Positions 16,618 to 24,800 of a stretch of 64,000 nucleotides of DNA are shown in pieces (position 1 is the stretch's first letter; every line of letters begins with the position of its first letter). Position numbers and translations under genes: made by a program. A model generated the notes under the pieces. The model did not search any database. It saw only the letters and a program-made list of their open reading frames with translations, and was not told the DNA's origin. Source of the stretch: Eubacteriaceae bacterium UBA6119 (GTDB lineage: Bacteria > Bacillota > Clostridia > Eubacteriales > UBA1433); NCBI GenBank assembly GCA_002423395.1, contig DIVZ01000005.1, positions 382,428 to 446,427 of the forward strand, written 5' to 3'.

Positions 16618-17781
16618 CTAAATGACAGGGCCAAGCATATGTATATCGATAGAACCGTAATATTGAAGCGCTTCGTTTTTAGTCATTTCTCCGTTTAATA
16701 CTCGCAGAGCCATGGCAAAAGCTTCTTCGCCCACTTCTTCTATTGATTTTTTCCCGGTGATTATTAACCCGGCGTTTAAGTCCATGTCATATTTCATGTT
16801 TTCGTATGTTAGGGGGTTGCCGCATATTTTTATGACGGGCATTGAGGGGAAACCCTGCGGAGCGCCTCTGCCTGTTGAAAACATCATAAACTGCGCACCC
16901 GTGCACGCCATGCCGGTAAGTATCTCCGGTTCTCTTCCGGGTGTATCTTTTATCCAGAGACCTTTTTGAGTTGTTATCATGTCGGTATAGTCAAGTACGC
17001 CCTGAATAGGTCTTGTGCCTGATTTGGCAATGGCTCCTAGTGATTTTTCTTCTATACTTGAAAGCCCGCCTGCTATATTGCCCGGAGTCGGTTGACCCTG
17101 CCGCATATCGCAGCCTACTGACAGCGCTCTTGCTTCCATTTGATTTACAATATCTATGATTTTTTTGCCGACTTCCGGCGTTACCGCTCTGCGCGCCAAA
17201 ATATGCTCCGCGCCTATGAATTCGGTTGTTTCGCCGAAGATTACAGTTGCGCCGAGATCGACAAATTTGTCTGAAACATAACCTATTGCGCAGTTTGAGG
17301 CCATGCCGCTTGTAGCGTCCGAGCCACCGCATTTTATTGACATGACAACATTTGAAATGTCTGTCTCTTCACGCTGCAACCCTGATATTTTCATTACAAG
17401 CGCCTGCGCGGCGTCTATGCCCGCCTGTATCGCTCTGCTTGTTCCGCCTAGCTGCTGTATGCGGATTATTTCCACCGGTTTGCCTGTTGCAGCTATTTCT
17501 TCAACTAAACGAGCATGATCTGTGCCTTCGCAGCCAAGGCTTACCACAAGAGCGGCGCCTACGTTCGGGCTTGAACCCAGTGAAATGAGAGCATCAGTGA
17601 CTCGTTTTAAATCAGGCGGCAATTGGCAGCAGCCCTGATGATGAAAATATCCAATAGTACCTTGCACCTGACGCACTATCGCTTGTGCCACATCATTGGC
17701 GCATACAACGCTTGGTATTACCGCAACAAGATTGCGGGAACCGACTTTACCGTTTGGCCTTACGTATCCTTTGAATTTCAT
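16618..17781 (-). CDS. UxaA/SuyB-type hydro-lyase, large subunit
   Basis: 387 aa, matching the C-terminal catalytic part of altronate/galactarate dehydratases and the separate SuyB subunit of (R)-sulfolactate sulfo-lyase. Visible motifs: GYVRPNGKVGSRN, HHQGCCQ, SLGCEGTD, SIKCGGSD, GETTEFIGAE and FSTGRGAPQG. The conserved cysteines and His are those that hold the Fe/metal site. It overlaps the small subunit by ATGA, so the two are translationally coupled and probably form one enzyme. The substrate is a 2-hydroxy acid or sugar acid; sulfolactate is a fair alternative. Last gene of the larA operon. Confidence 0.85.
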   Translation of the reverse strand: MKFKGYVRPNGKVGSRNLVAVIPSVVCANDVAQAIVRQVQGTIGYFHHQGCCQLPPDLKRVTDALISLGSSPNVGAALVVSLGCEGTDHARLVEEIAATGKPVEIIRIQQLGGTSRAIQAGIDAAQALVMKISGLQREETDISNVVMSIKCGGSDATSGMASNCAIGYVSDKFVDLGATVIFGETTEFIGAEHILARRAVTPEVGKKIIDIVNQMEARALSVGCDMRQGQPTPGNIAGGLSSIEEKSLGAIAKSGTRPIQGVLDYTDMITTQKGLWIKDTPGREPEILTGMACTGAQFMMFSTGRGAPQGFPSMPVIKICGNPLTYENMKYDMDLNAGLIITGKKSIEEVGEEAFAMALRVLNGEMTKNEALQYYGSIDIHMLGPVI

Positions 17782-18089
17782 TGTTTGCTCCTTTCTAAAT
17801 CGCCGCGTCCGCGCATGCTGTCAAGATTATGCACATGCACATGTTCGCCCGGAGTGATATCCTTAGAAGCGATGCCTATCTCTTCACCGTATTTATTTAT
17901 TAATTCGCCTTTGTTAATTGCTATAACTGCTACCTTATGCCCGTAAGGTATATCGTTAAGAACAGTCAGCATCTGGGTATTGCCGCTTTTGTCGCGTATT
18001 TGTACTTGCGTGCCTTTTAATATGCCTTCGGCAAATATTGTCGCCACATTGTCGGCTTCATGTACTTTTAAACCTAATTTTAATTCCAT
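17778..18089 (-). CDS. UxaA/SuyA-type SAF-domain small subunit
   Basis: 103 aa SAF domain (UxaA N-terminal part) with DNVATIFAEGILKGTQVQI, PYGHKVAVIAINKGELINKYGEEIG and the metal-ligand segment GEHVHVHNLDS. In altronate dehydratase this domain is fused to the large part; here it is a separate gene as in SuyA. AAGGAAG lies upstream, and its stop overlaps the start of the large subunit. Confidence 0.88.
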   Translation of the reverse strand: MELKLGLKVHEADNVATIFAEGILKGTQVQIRDKSGNTQMLTVLNDIPYGHKVAVIAINKGELINKYGEEIGIASKDITPGEHVHVHNLDSMRGRGDLERSKQ

Positions 18090-18113
18090 TTTTTCTTCCT
18101 TTTCTTTTTTGAT

Positions 18114-19391
18114 TTATTTATTAACCGCAAGAACAGAGACGCCATCGGGTATAACTACGACTTTTGCGTCTCTGCCTTTGATACCGTACGCAATTTCAAG
18201 CGCCTCATCGGGACTTGAAGCGGGGATCATATTCGCTTTTTTAATCAGCTCGTGATCAAGATAAGTGGTTACGATGATAACGGGATGCTTTTTTAAAATG
18301 CGGTTATAGATTTGTACGCACCATTGCTCGGGAATAGTTTCTTTGGGCGGTATTGCGCTGAGTTTGGTTTCTATTTCCTCTAAAGTCCCGGACGTTACAA
18401 GCTTTGCAAAATAAGTGCCGCCCATACCGTCTATGCATGAAGCGCACATAATAATTACGCCGTCATCTCCCGCGCAAGCCTGCGCAGTCGAGACTGCTTT
18501 TGGCGTTTGATAAAGATTTTGATCAAGAGGAAAACCGCCGTTGGAGGTGATGACAATATCTGCGGTAACGGGCTCGCACAGGGAAAGACTGTTTATAAAC
18601 TCACAGCCTTTTTCATGCGCTTTGATGAGATCGCCGGCAAATGCCGCGATTATTTTTTTTTCGGCATCCTGCGCCACATTGAATATAAACTGCACATTCA
18701 TTTTTTGGGCGGCATAAATCATATCCTCATGTATGGGATTGTTTTTAAGAACGCCGCCTGTAGAGTAGGGGCTTGCAATGGCTTTGTACGAGTGGTTTTC
18801 ATTCACCGTTTCAGCTGAACATATTCCAGGCAGTATGCTTTTTCTGCCGCCCGAAAATCCTGCGAAAAAGTGAGGTTCAATAAAACCCTCAGTAACAAGC
18901 AGGTCGCAATTTACCGCAAGCTTGTTCACATTAAAACCGGCGCCAGAGGGAAGAGTGCAAATATGCACAAAATCATCAGCGCGGAATGCATCATTTACAG
19001 CTATTTTTTCGTTGTCTACTATTTTGTCTCCAAACATTTTGCGCTGTTCTTCTTCTGTTGTAGCGCGGTGAAGCCCTGTGGCTATCAAAATTGTGATGTC
19101 AGCATCGGGATTACCTGAACGGATTTCATTAAGAAGTATCGGCAATGTGATTTTGCTGGGCACTGCGCGCGTGTGGTCGCTTGTTATAAGTACGACTTTG
19201 TTTTTATTACGGGCAAGTTCTCTGAGTCTAGGCGTTCCTATAGGGTTTGCTAAAGCCTGATAAATCAAATCCTCTTCGCTGAGATCACTTTTGTAATCTG
19301 CGATTTTTGCTGTTATTACTGAAAGAAGATTTTTTTCATCAATATGTAAGTCAAGCGATGAAGTGTAGTAAGGCAGTTTAATAGTTTTAAT
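18114..19391 (-). CDS. larA: LarA-family nickel-pincer racemase/epimerase, probable AUU start
   Basis: About 425 aa. From the ATT at 19391, the catalytic residues fall at the same numbers as in Lactobacillus plantarum LarA: Asp72, Arg75, His108, His174, Lys184 (attachment site of the nickel-pincer cofactor), His200, Gln295, Lys298, and Trp357 for Trp358. No ATG/GTG/TTG precedes TTG 19268 in frame, yet the upstream codons encode the conserved N terminus (IKLPYYTSSLDLHIDEKNLL). GGAGG at 19399-19403 sits 7 nt before the ATT. The family interconverts 2-hydroxyacid stereoisomers. Here it probably feeds the adjacent UxaA-type hydro-lyase. The cofactor genes larB, larC and larE are not in the window. 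Confidence 0.88.
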   Translation of the reverse strand: MKTIKLPYYTSSLDLHIDEKNLLSVITAKIADYKSDLSEEDLIYQALANPIGTPRLRELARNKNKVVLITSDHTRAVPSKITLPILLNEIRSGNPDADITILIATGLHRATTEEEQRKMFGDKIVDNEKIAVNDAFRADDFVHICTLPSGAGFNVNKLAVNCDLLVTEGFIEPHFFAGFSGGRKSILPGICSAETVNENHSYKAIASPYSTGGVLKNNPIHEDMIYAAQKMNVQFIFNVAQDAEKKIIAAFAGDLIKAHEKGCEFINSLSLCEPVTADIVITSNGGFPLDQNLYQTPKAVSTAQACAGDDGVIIMCASCIDGMGGTYFAKLVTSGTLEEIETKLSAIPPKETIPEQWCVQIYNRILKKHPVIIVTTYLDHELIKKANMIPASSPDEALEIAYGIKGRDAKVVVIPDGVSVLAVNK

Positions 19392-19427
19392 AATAATTCC
19401 TCCATTCTTGTTTTGATATACGTTTAC

Positions 19428-19456
19428 ATTTTAACATAGCAAATATGGCAAATCAA
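19428..19456 (-). promoter_or_regulatory. Promoter of the larA operon
   Basis: Minus strand: -35 TTGATT (19451-19456), 17-nt spacer, -10 TAAAAT (19428-19433). The transcript would start about 30 nt before the larA start. Confidence 0.55.
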
Positions 19457-19506
19457 GGAAGCAATACAACATAAAATTTGGCAAAATAATTTTATTCAAA
19501 TTTAAA

Positions 19507-19520
19507 TGTGATTAGGTCAC
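19507..19520. promoter_or_regulatory. Operator-like palindrome, copy 1
   Basis: TGTGATTAGGTCAC followed by GGAT. It matches copy 2 at 19840-19853 in 12 of 14 positions plus the trailing GAT. GTGA/TCAC half-sites resemble Crp/Fnr- or ArsR-class operators. It lies between the divergent larA and redox operons. Confidence 0.5.
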
Positions 19521-19611
19521 GGATTAGAATGTACGTTTTTATTAAAATATTAAAAAATAAACATTATTATGAATAACCATAAAAAGAGTTTATTTAATTG
19601 GAGAAAAATAA

Positions 19612-19839
19612 ATGATAAAAAACATAAAATTAATTTTTAATAAAATTAACAGGTATAAAAGCTGCTCAATTTTCTTGGAGCAAGGTGATTATACAAAATT
19701 TAAATGTCCGTATCGCACCGAAAAAAAAGAGGACGGCGGATTAAAAGAAAGCATAAAACAAATTATTAAAGCGGTAGAGGCGAACCGACTTTGCAGTATA
19801 CGTATTGAAAATAAAAAACAGGAAGTATCAGATAAATAA
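19612..19839 (+). CDS. Small cysteine protein A of the redox module, 75 aa
   Basis: No family recognised. The N-terminal segment IFNKINRYKSCSI (residues 8-20) matches ILNRVNKYRCCSL of the 50-aa protein encoded at 20217-20369, so the two are paralogues. Cys at 18, 32 and 61; no membrane segment; the C-terminal half is helical and charged. GGAG lies 8-9 nt before the ATG. It is flanked on both sides by the TGTGATTA-type palindromes and followed by a ferredoxin, CcdA and TlpA, suggesting a role in thiol or metal handling. That role is inferred from position only. Confidence 0.65.
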   Translation: MIKNIKLIFNKINRYKSCSIFLEQGDYTKFKCPYRTEKKEDGGLKESIKQIIKAVEANRLCSIRIENKKQEVSDK

Positions 19840-19853
19840 TGTGATTAAATCAC
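19840..19853. promoter_or_regulatory. Operator-like palindrome, copy 2
   Basis: TGTGATTAAATCAC followed by TGAT, starting right at the stop of the 75-aa gene and 75 nt before the ferredoxin ATG. Same core as copy 1. It may control the ferredoxin-ccdA-tlpA transcript. Confidence 0.5.
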
Positions 19854-19927
19854 TGATAAAAAAAAGTTCTTATGTTATTTTATAAAAAACAAATCTATTG
19901 ACTTAAAACAGTAAGGAGAAAATAATA

Positions 19928-20158
19928 ATGGGAATATTTACAAGAAATAAAATAAGTGAGCAAGAGCTTGAAAATATGAGACTTGTAGTAAAGACATCCC
20001 GATGTCCTCAAAACCATGTGTGTCCGTCAATGAGAGTATGCCCTGTCGGCGCGCTTTCGCAAAAAGGATACAAAGCACCTGTTGTGGATAAAAGTAAATG
20101 TATTAAGTGCGGCAAATGTGTTAAATTCTGTCCGATGCGAGCTTTGGCGCTTGAATAA
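19928..20158 (+). CDS. Small 4Fe-4S ferredoxin-like protein
   Basis: 76 aa. The C-terminal half has a canonical 4Fe-4S motif CIKCGKCVKFCP (Cys58, 61, 64, 68). The N-terminal half has an atypical SRCPQNHVCPSMRVCPVGAL (Cys26, 32, 38, spacing C-x5-C-x5-C), which looks like a modified second cluster site. Cytosolic. TAAGGAG lies 8 nt before the ATG. It sits just before the CcdA/TlpA pair; I infer that it supplies or senses electrons for that thiol pathway. Confidence 0.88.
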   Translation: MGIFTRNKISEQELENMRLVVKTSRCPQNHVCPSMRVCPVGALSQKGYKAPVVDKSKCIKCGKCVKFCPMRALALE

Positions 20159-20216
20159 AACAGAAATAAAACTTTATATAAGGATATATAATAAAAGTAA
20201 AGGTTAGGTGATTGTT

Positions 20217-20369
20217 ATGAAAAAAAATTCATTAAACACCGTTAAATCAATATTAAACAGGGTTAACAAATACCGATGCTGCTCCCTGGGCGCAGCCGCT
20301 GGGGCGTTTGAAAGATATGAAATCAAAGAAGAAAAAGCTGAAAAACCTGAAAACAGGAAAATAAAATAA
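20217..20369 (+). CDS. Small cysteine protein B of the redox module, 50 aa
   Basis: Fifty codons from ATG 20217, with AGGTG 6 nt upstream, ending TAA 20367-20369, whose last A is the A of the ccdA ATG (TAATG overlap, translational coupling). Residues 12-24 (ILNRVNKYRCCSL) match the 75-aa protein upstream. Cys21-Cys22 are adjacent. An Ala/Gly-rich turn is followed by a charged helix. No membrane segment. The tight coupling to ccdA suggests a functional partner of CcdA, perhaps a cytosolic thiol or metal carrier; this is inference. Confidence 0.7.
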   Translation: MKKNSLNTVKSILNRVNKYRCCSLGAAAGAFERYEIKEEKAEKPENRKIK

Positions 20370-21040
20370 TGGCATATTTTATATCTTTCTTGGAAGGCGT
20401 AATTACATTTATATCACCGTGCCTGCTTCCGATGCTGCCTATATACATCTCATACTTCGCAGGGCAGGAAAGCAGTGAGGGTAAAAGTAAAACGCTAAAA
20501 AATTCTTTAGGGTTTGTTTTGGGCTTCTCAATAATATTTATAGTGCTGGGAGCGTTTGCGGGCTCAATAGGAGGGCTGTTAAAGCAGTACGGCACGACGG
20601 TTAATATAATAACGGGAAGCATTGTAGTTATTTTCGGTCTCAATTTTATGGGTGTATTCAAAATAGGGTTTTTAAACACAAGCAAACGCATAAATTCATC
20701 AGAGGTCAAATCAGGATTTATCCCATCTATGCTCTTCGGGATTATTTTCTCTATAGGCTGGACGCCGTGCGCAGGAGCGTTTTTAGGCTCGGCTTTAATG
20801 CTAGCGGCTTCAAGCTCCGATGTGAGTAAAGGGATAATAATGCTTTTGTGCTATTCGCTTGGGCTCGGAATACCGTTTATTATAAGCGCAGTTATAATAC
20901 AAAGGCTTAAAACGGCATTTGACTTTATAAAAAAACATAACCGTGTCATCAGTATAATCTCGGGCGGCTTGCTTATCATTGTAGGAATACTGATGATAAC
21001 GGGGCTGATGAGCAAATATTTTTGGGCGATAACATTTTAG
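20369..21040 (+). CDS. ccdA: CcdA-type thiol-disulfide transporter
   Basis: 223 aa, six membrane helices, DsbD/CcdA family. The two redox cysteines are Cys18 in FISPCLLPMLP and Cys134 in GWTPCAGAFLG, related by the internal inverted repeat of the family. It carries electrons from cytosolic thioredoxin across the membrane to an outer thiol protein, here most likely the TlpA-like protein encoded 9 nt downstream. Translation is coupled to the 50-aa protein. Confidence 0.93.
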   Translation: MAYFISFLEGVITFISPCLLPMLPIYISYFAGQESSEGKSKTLKNSLGFVLGFSIIFIVLGAFAGSIGGLLKQYGTTVNIITGSIVVIFGLNFMGVFKIGFLNTSKRINSSEVKSGFIPSMLFGIIFSIGWTPCAGAFLGSALMLAASSSDVSKGIIMLLCYSLGLGIPFIISAVIIQRLKTAFDFIKKHNRVISIISGGLLIIVGILMITGLMSKYFWAITF

Positions 21041-21049
21041 GAGGTATTT

Positions 21050-21610
21050 ATGAAAAGCAGAACAAAAACAATTATACTAGTAATAGCGCTGGCGTTGTTT
21101 ATATTCGTTGCTTATACATTATATAATTTCTTATCAGACAGATACAGCGATAATAATCAAAGTGGGAACACAAGCACAACAGCCGCGCAAGACTTTACAG
21201 TGTATGACATAAACGGCAAAGCTGTAAAACTATCTGATTTTAAAGGCAAACCTATAGTGCTTAATTTCTGGGCTTCATGGTGTCCGCCGTGCAAAGCGGA
21301 GCTTCCCGATTTTAATGATGCTTATAAAGAATACGGTGATTGCGTGATGTTTTTAATGGTTGATATGGTTGACGGAGGAAGGGAGACTAGCACGAGCGGC
21401 GTTGATTATATAAACAGCCAGGGATATATTTTTGACATTTATCTGGATACAAAACAAAACGCGGCGATAACGTATGAAGTATCTTCGATACCGACAACAT
21501 ATTTTATAGACGCGCAGGGCAATATAGTATCAAAACATATCGGTATGATTGATGCCAAGACATTGACTGACGGTATAAAATCAATATATAACGGTAAATG
21601 TTTGTATTAA
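21050..21610 (+). CDS. TlpA/ResA-type membrane-anchored thioredoxin
   Basis: 186 aa. An N-terminal signal anchor (IILVIALALFIFVAYTLY) and a short linker lead to a thioredoxin fold with WASWCPPCK (Cys78, Cys81), NFWA and cis-proline SSIPTTYFID. The CPPC type is usual for reductive TlpA/ResA proteins. SD GGAGG lies 7 nt before ATG. It is predicted to be reduced by CcdA and to reduce exported disulfides. A terminator follows at 21631. Confidence 0.93.
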   Translation: MKSRTKTIILVIALALFIFVAYTLYNFLSDRYSDNNQSGNTSTTAAQDFTVYDINGKAVKLSDFKGKPIVLNFWASWCPPCKAELPDFNDAYKEYGDCVMFLMVDMVDGGRETSTSGVDYINSQGYIFDIYLDTKQNAAITYEVSSIPTTYFIDAQGNIVSKHIGMIDAKTLTDGIKSIYNGKCLY

Positions 21611-21630
21611 CAAATAATAAAATATAAAGC

Positions 21631-21663
21631 AAAAAAAGCAGGAGTAATTGCTCCTGTTTTTTT
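21631..21663 (+). terminator. Terminator of the redox operon
   Basis: CAGGAG (21639-21644) pairs with CTCCTG (21651-21656), loop TAATTG, A run before and seven T after. Confidence 0.88.
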
Positions 21664-21851
21664 GTTTGTACAATATGTGATGTATAGCAGGCAGATTGTA
21701 TTAACATAAGTTGTTGTGGTTGAATAAATAATTATTTGTTATTGCAATATTTATTTGGATATTTTATTATGTATCTGTGTGATAAATGCAATTTCGTCGT
21801 CATATAATGTAATCGGCGTTGTGTTTAGTATATAACTGAGTGAGGGTAAGA

Positions 21852-24800
21852 ATGAAGGTTAGGAAAATTATTTGTCTGCTGGTGTTTGTGTTCTTTTTAT
21901 TTTTGGTTCCGAGTGCGGTAAATGCTTATGATTATAATGGAGTTACGTATAATGACAATGATTTTTATAAGCTGCAGACATTTTTAAACCAACCTTCGGC
22001 TGTTGAGGGGAAAACAAACGGACAGCAATTGAATGCGGCGTATGATGCAAATGACCCGACTACATGGACCGGTGTTACATGGGGGAATGGGAGGGTTACA
22101 AAAGTTGACTTTAGTTATAAAAATTATATATCAGGGGAATTAAATCTTAGTGATTTTACCGAGCTTTCAATTATAAACTGTTATAGTAATTCTATTGATT
22201 CAATTGATTTGAATAATGATATAAAATTAAAATCATTAAACTGTCAAAATAATAATATAAAAGAAATACGTGGCATTAATCAAACAACATCTATAACTAC
22301 TACAGGCTGCGGTTATTTTAATCTTAATACTTCAACATATCCTAAAGCTTATGTGAATGCTTATACATCATCATATTCAAAATTTTTAAATTGGACTATT
22401 GACGGAACAATTGTATCTACTTCAAAAGAATATGCAATGAATTCCGATATATCAGGTAATTTATCAGCTAATTTTTCAAATCCATATTATAGCGTTTATT
22501 TTAATTGCAACGGCGGGAGTATAATTGAAAGCAGGATGGTCGAGCAAGGTTCTAAGACTGCGAAGCCAGAAGCGCCCACTAAAACAAATTATATTTTTGA
22601 CGGCTGGTATAAAGATGCAGATCTTACAACTTTATGGGACTTTGAGAGTGATACAATTACGCAAAATACCATACTTTATGCCAAATGGAAAGGTATTGAT
22701 TGCACAGTAAATTTTGTTCATAACGATGGAACCGGTAATATAACAAGCGTCACAGCGAAGTACGGCGCATTAATTACTCCTCCATCCAATCTTCCGCAAA
22801 GAGAAGACTGCATAATTGGAGGCTGGTTTACAATTTCTGATACTGGCACATATTGGAACTTTAACATAAATAAAGTAATAACAACCGATGTAACTTTATA
22901 TGCAGGTTGGTATGACAAAAATGATTTTAATAAAATAAAAACCTTCTTAAGTATGCCTTCAGCACAAGAAGGGAAAACAAACGCTCAATGTTTTAATTTA
23001 AACTCGAATTATTTCAGCATAGAAATTCCTGCTACATGGCCGGGTGTTATTTGGAGCGCAACACCGATAAAAAAAGTTCAATCTATAAATTGGTCAGATA
23101 AAGCTTTTTGGGGTATTTTAGACTTAAGTAATATGAGCACTCTTAGCAGTGTCAGTATTATTAATTGCTCCATAAGCGGCATTAATGTAGACGGGGTAAG
23201 CGGATTAAAATCTTTAATATGCAGTAATGATAATTTATCTGAAATTAATTTCGGGACTAATTTATCACTGGAAACTTTAGATTGTTCACATAATCTGATA
23301 ACATCATTAGATTTAAGTCAAAATATATCATTGAAAGAGCTTAACTGCACTGGTAATCGGTTATCTACATTAAATGTAAGCTCTAATAAAGCGCTGTCTA
23401 TATTAAATTGCTCGGCAAATCTGCTGACTTCATTAAATTTAGCTCAAAATACAGTACTAACAAGTTTAACTTGCACATGGAATAAATTAACTGCTTTGGA
23501 TGTAAGTTATAATAAAAACTTGACTTACTTAAACTGTAGTTATAATTATTTAATTGATATTAATACAAGTCAGAATAATTATTTAAATTATATTGACTGT
23601 TCATCAAATAATATAAATTCAATCGACGTTTCTGGAACGGTTTTACTAGATACATTGCATTGTGAACACAATAATCTTACATCATTAAATTTCAGTTATA
23701 ATATATATTTAAAATATTTATATTGTTGGGATAATAATATATCATCTTTAGATTTAAGCAATAACAGGCAATTACTAGAATTATATTGCGGCGACAATTT
23801 AATAACATCATTAAATTTAACAACCAATACATTATTAGCGAAGCTAAGCTGTTATTCAAATAGTTTAACCTCGTTAAATATAAGTCAAAATGTAAATTTA
23901 GTTTATATAGAATGCTATTTAAATCAATTAACCAAATTAGATGTTACAAATAATATTAAATTAATATCTATAGTATGCTATGACAATAATTTAACATCAT
24001 TGAATTTAAGTCAGAATACAGCATTGGTAGGGTTGTATTGCCAATCGAATAAAATTACGTCATTGGATTTAAGCCATAATACCGTATTAAGATATCTAAA
24101 ATGCTATTCAAACAAATTGGAATCTTTAAACTTACTACATTGCGCTAAGTTAGATGAGATAAACTGTTCAAAAAATCTGCTTACCCAGTTAGATGTAAGT
24201 AGAATTGAGTTGTTAGATGATCTTTATTGCAATGATAATCAATTATCTTCATTAAAGATAAATGAATACCTACGTAAACTATATTGCAATAACAATAAAC
24301 TTGCTACATTAGATTTAAGCACAAACAGAGGTTATTTACATGAATTAGACTGTACAAATAACCAACTTAAAACATTAGATTTTCTTGGCTTCAATTGGAA
24401 TCATTTAAAATGTTCAGGCAACCAGTTTAAAAATATTACAGCTCCAATAGGTTCACTTTATAATATTATAAATATAATTTCAAAAAGCAATGGATATGTA
24501 AGTATAGAGTACAAAAACAGCCAATTATCACTAATAGCAGAACCATATCCAGATACATCTTTGGTAAACTGGACTGTCGAAAATAATATTATTTCAGATA
24601 GCAATACTTATATTAATACATCTTTTTTAAATGGAGAAACAATAACAGCAAATTTTTCAAAAGCAAGTGTTACTTTTAACAGCTTAGGCGGAAGTGAAGT
24701 GGATGTCATTACAACAGAATGCGCTAGCGCTATTACGGCACCTGCAGCGCCTGTTAAATCAGGTTATGCTTTTGCGGGATGGTATAAAGAGCATGAGTAT

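Noticed and set aside
20323..20709. 128-aa minus-strand frame over ccdA
   Set aside because: Antisense to a conserved membrane protein; no SD.
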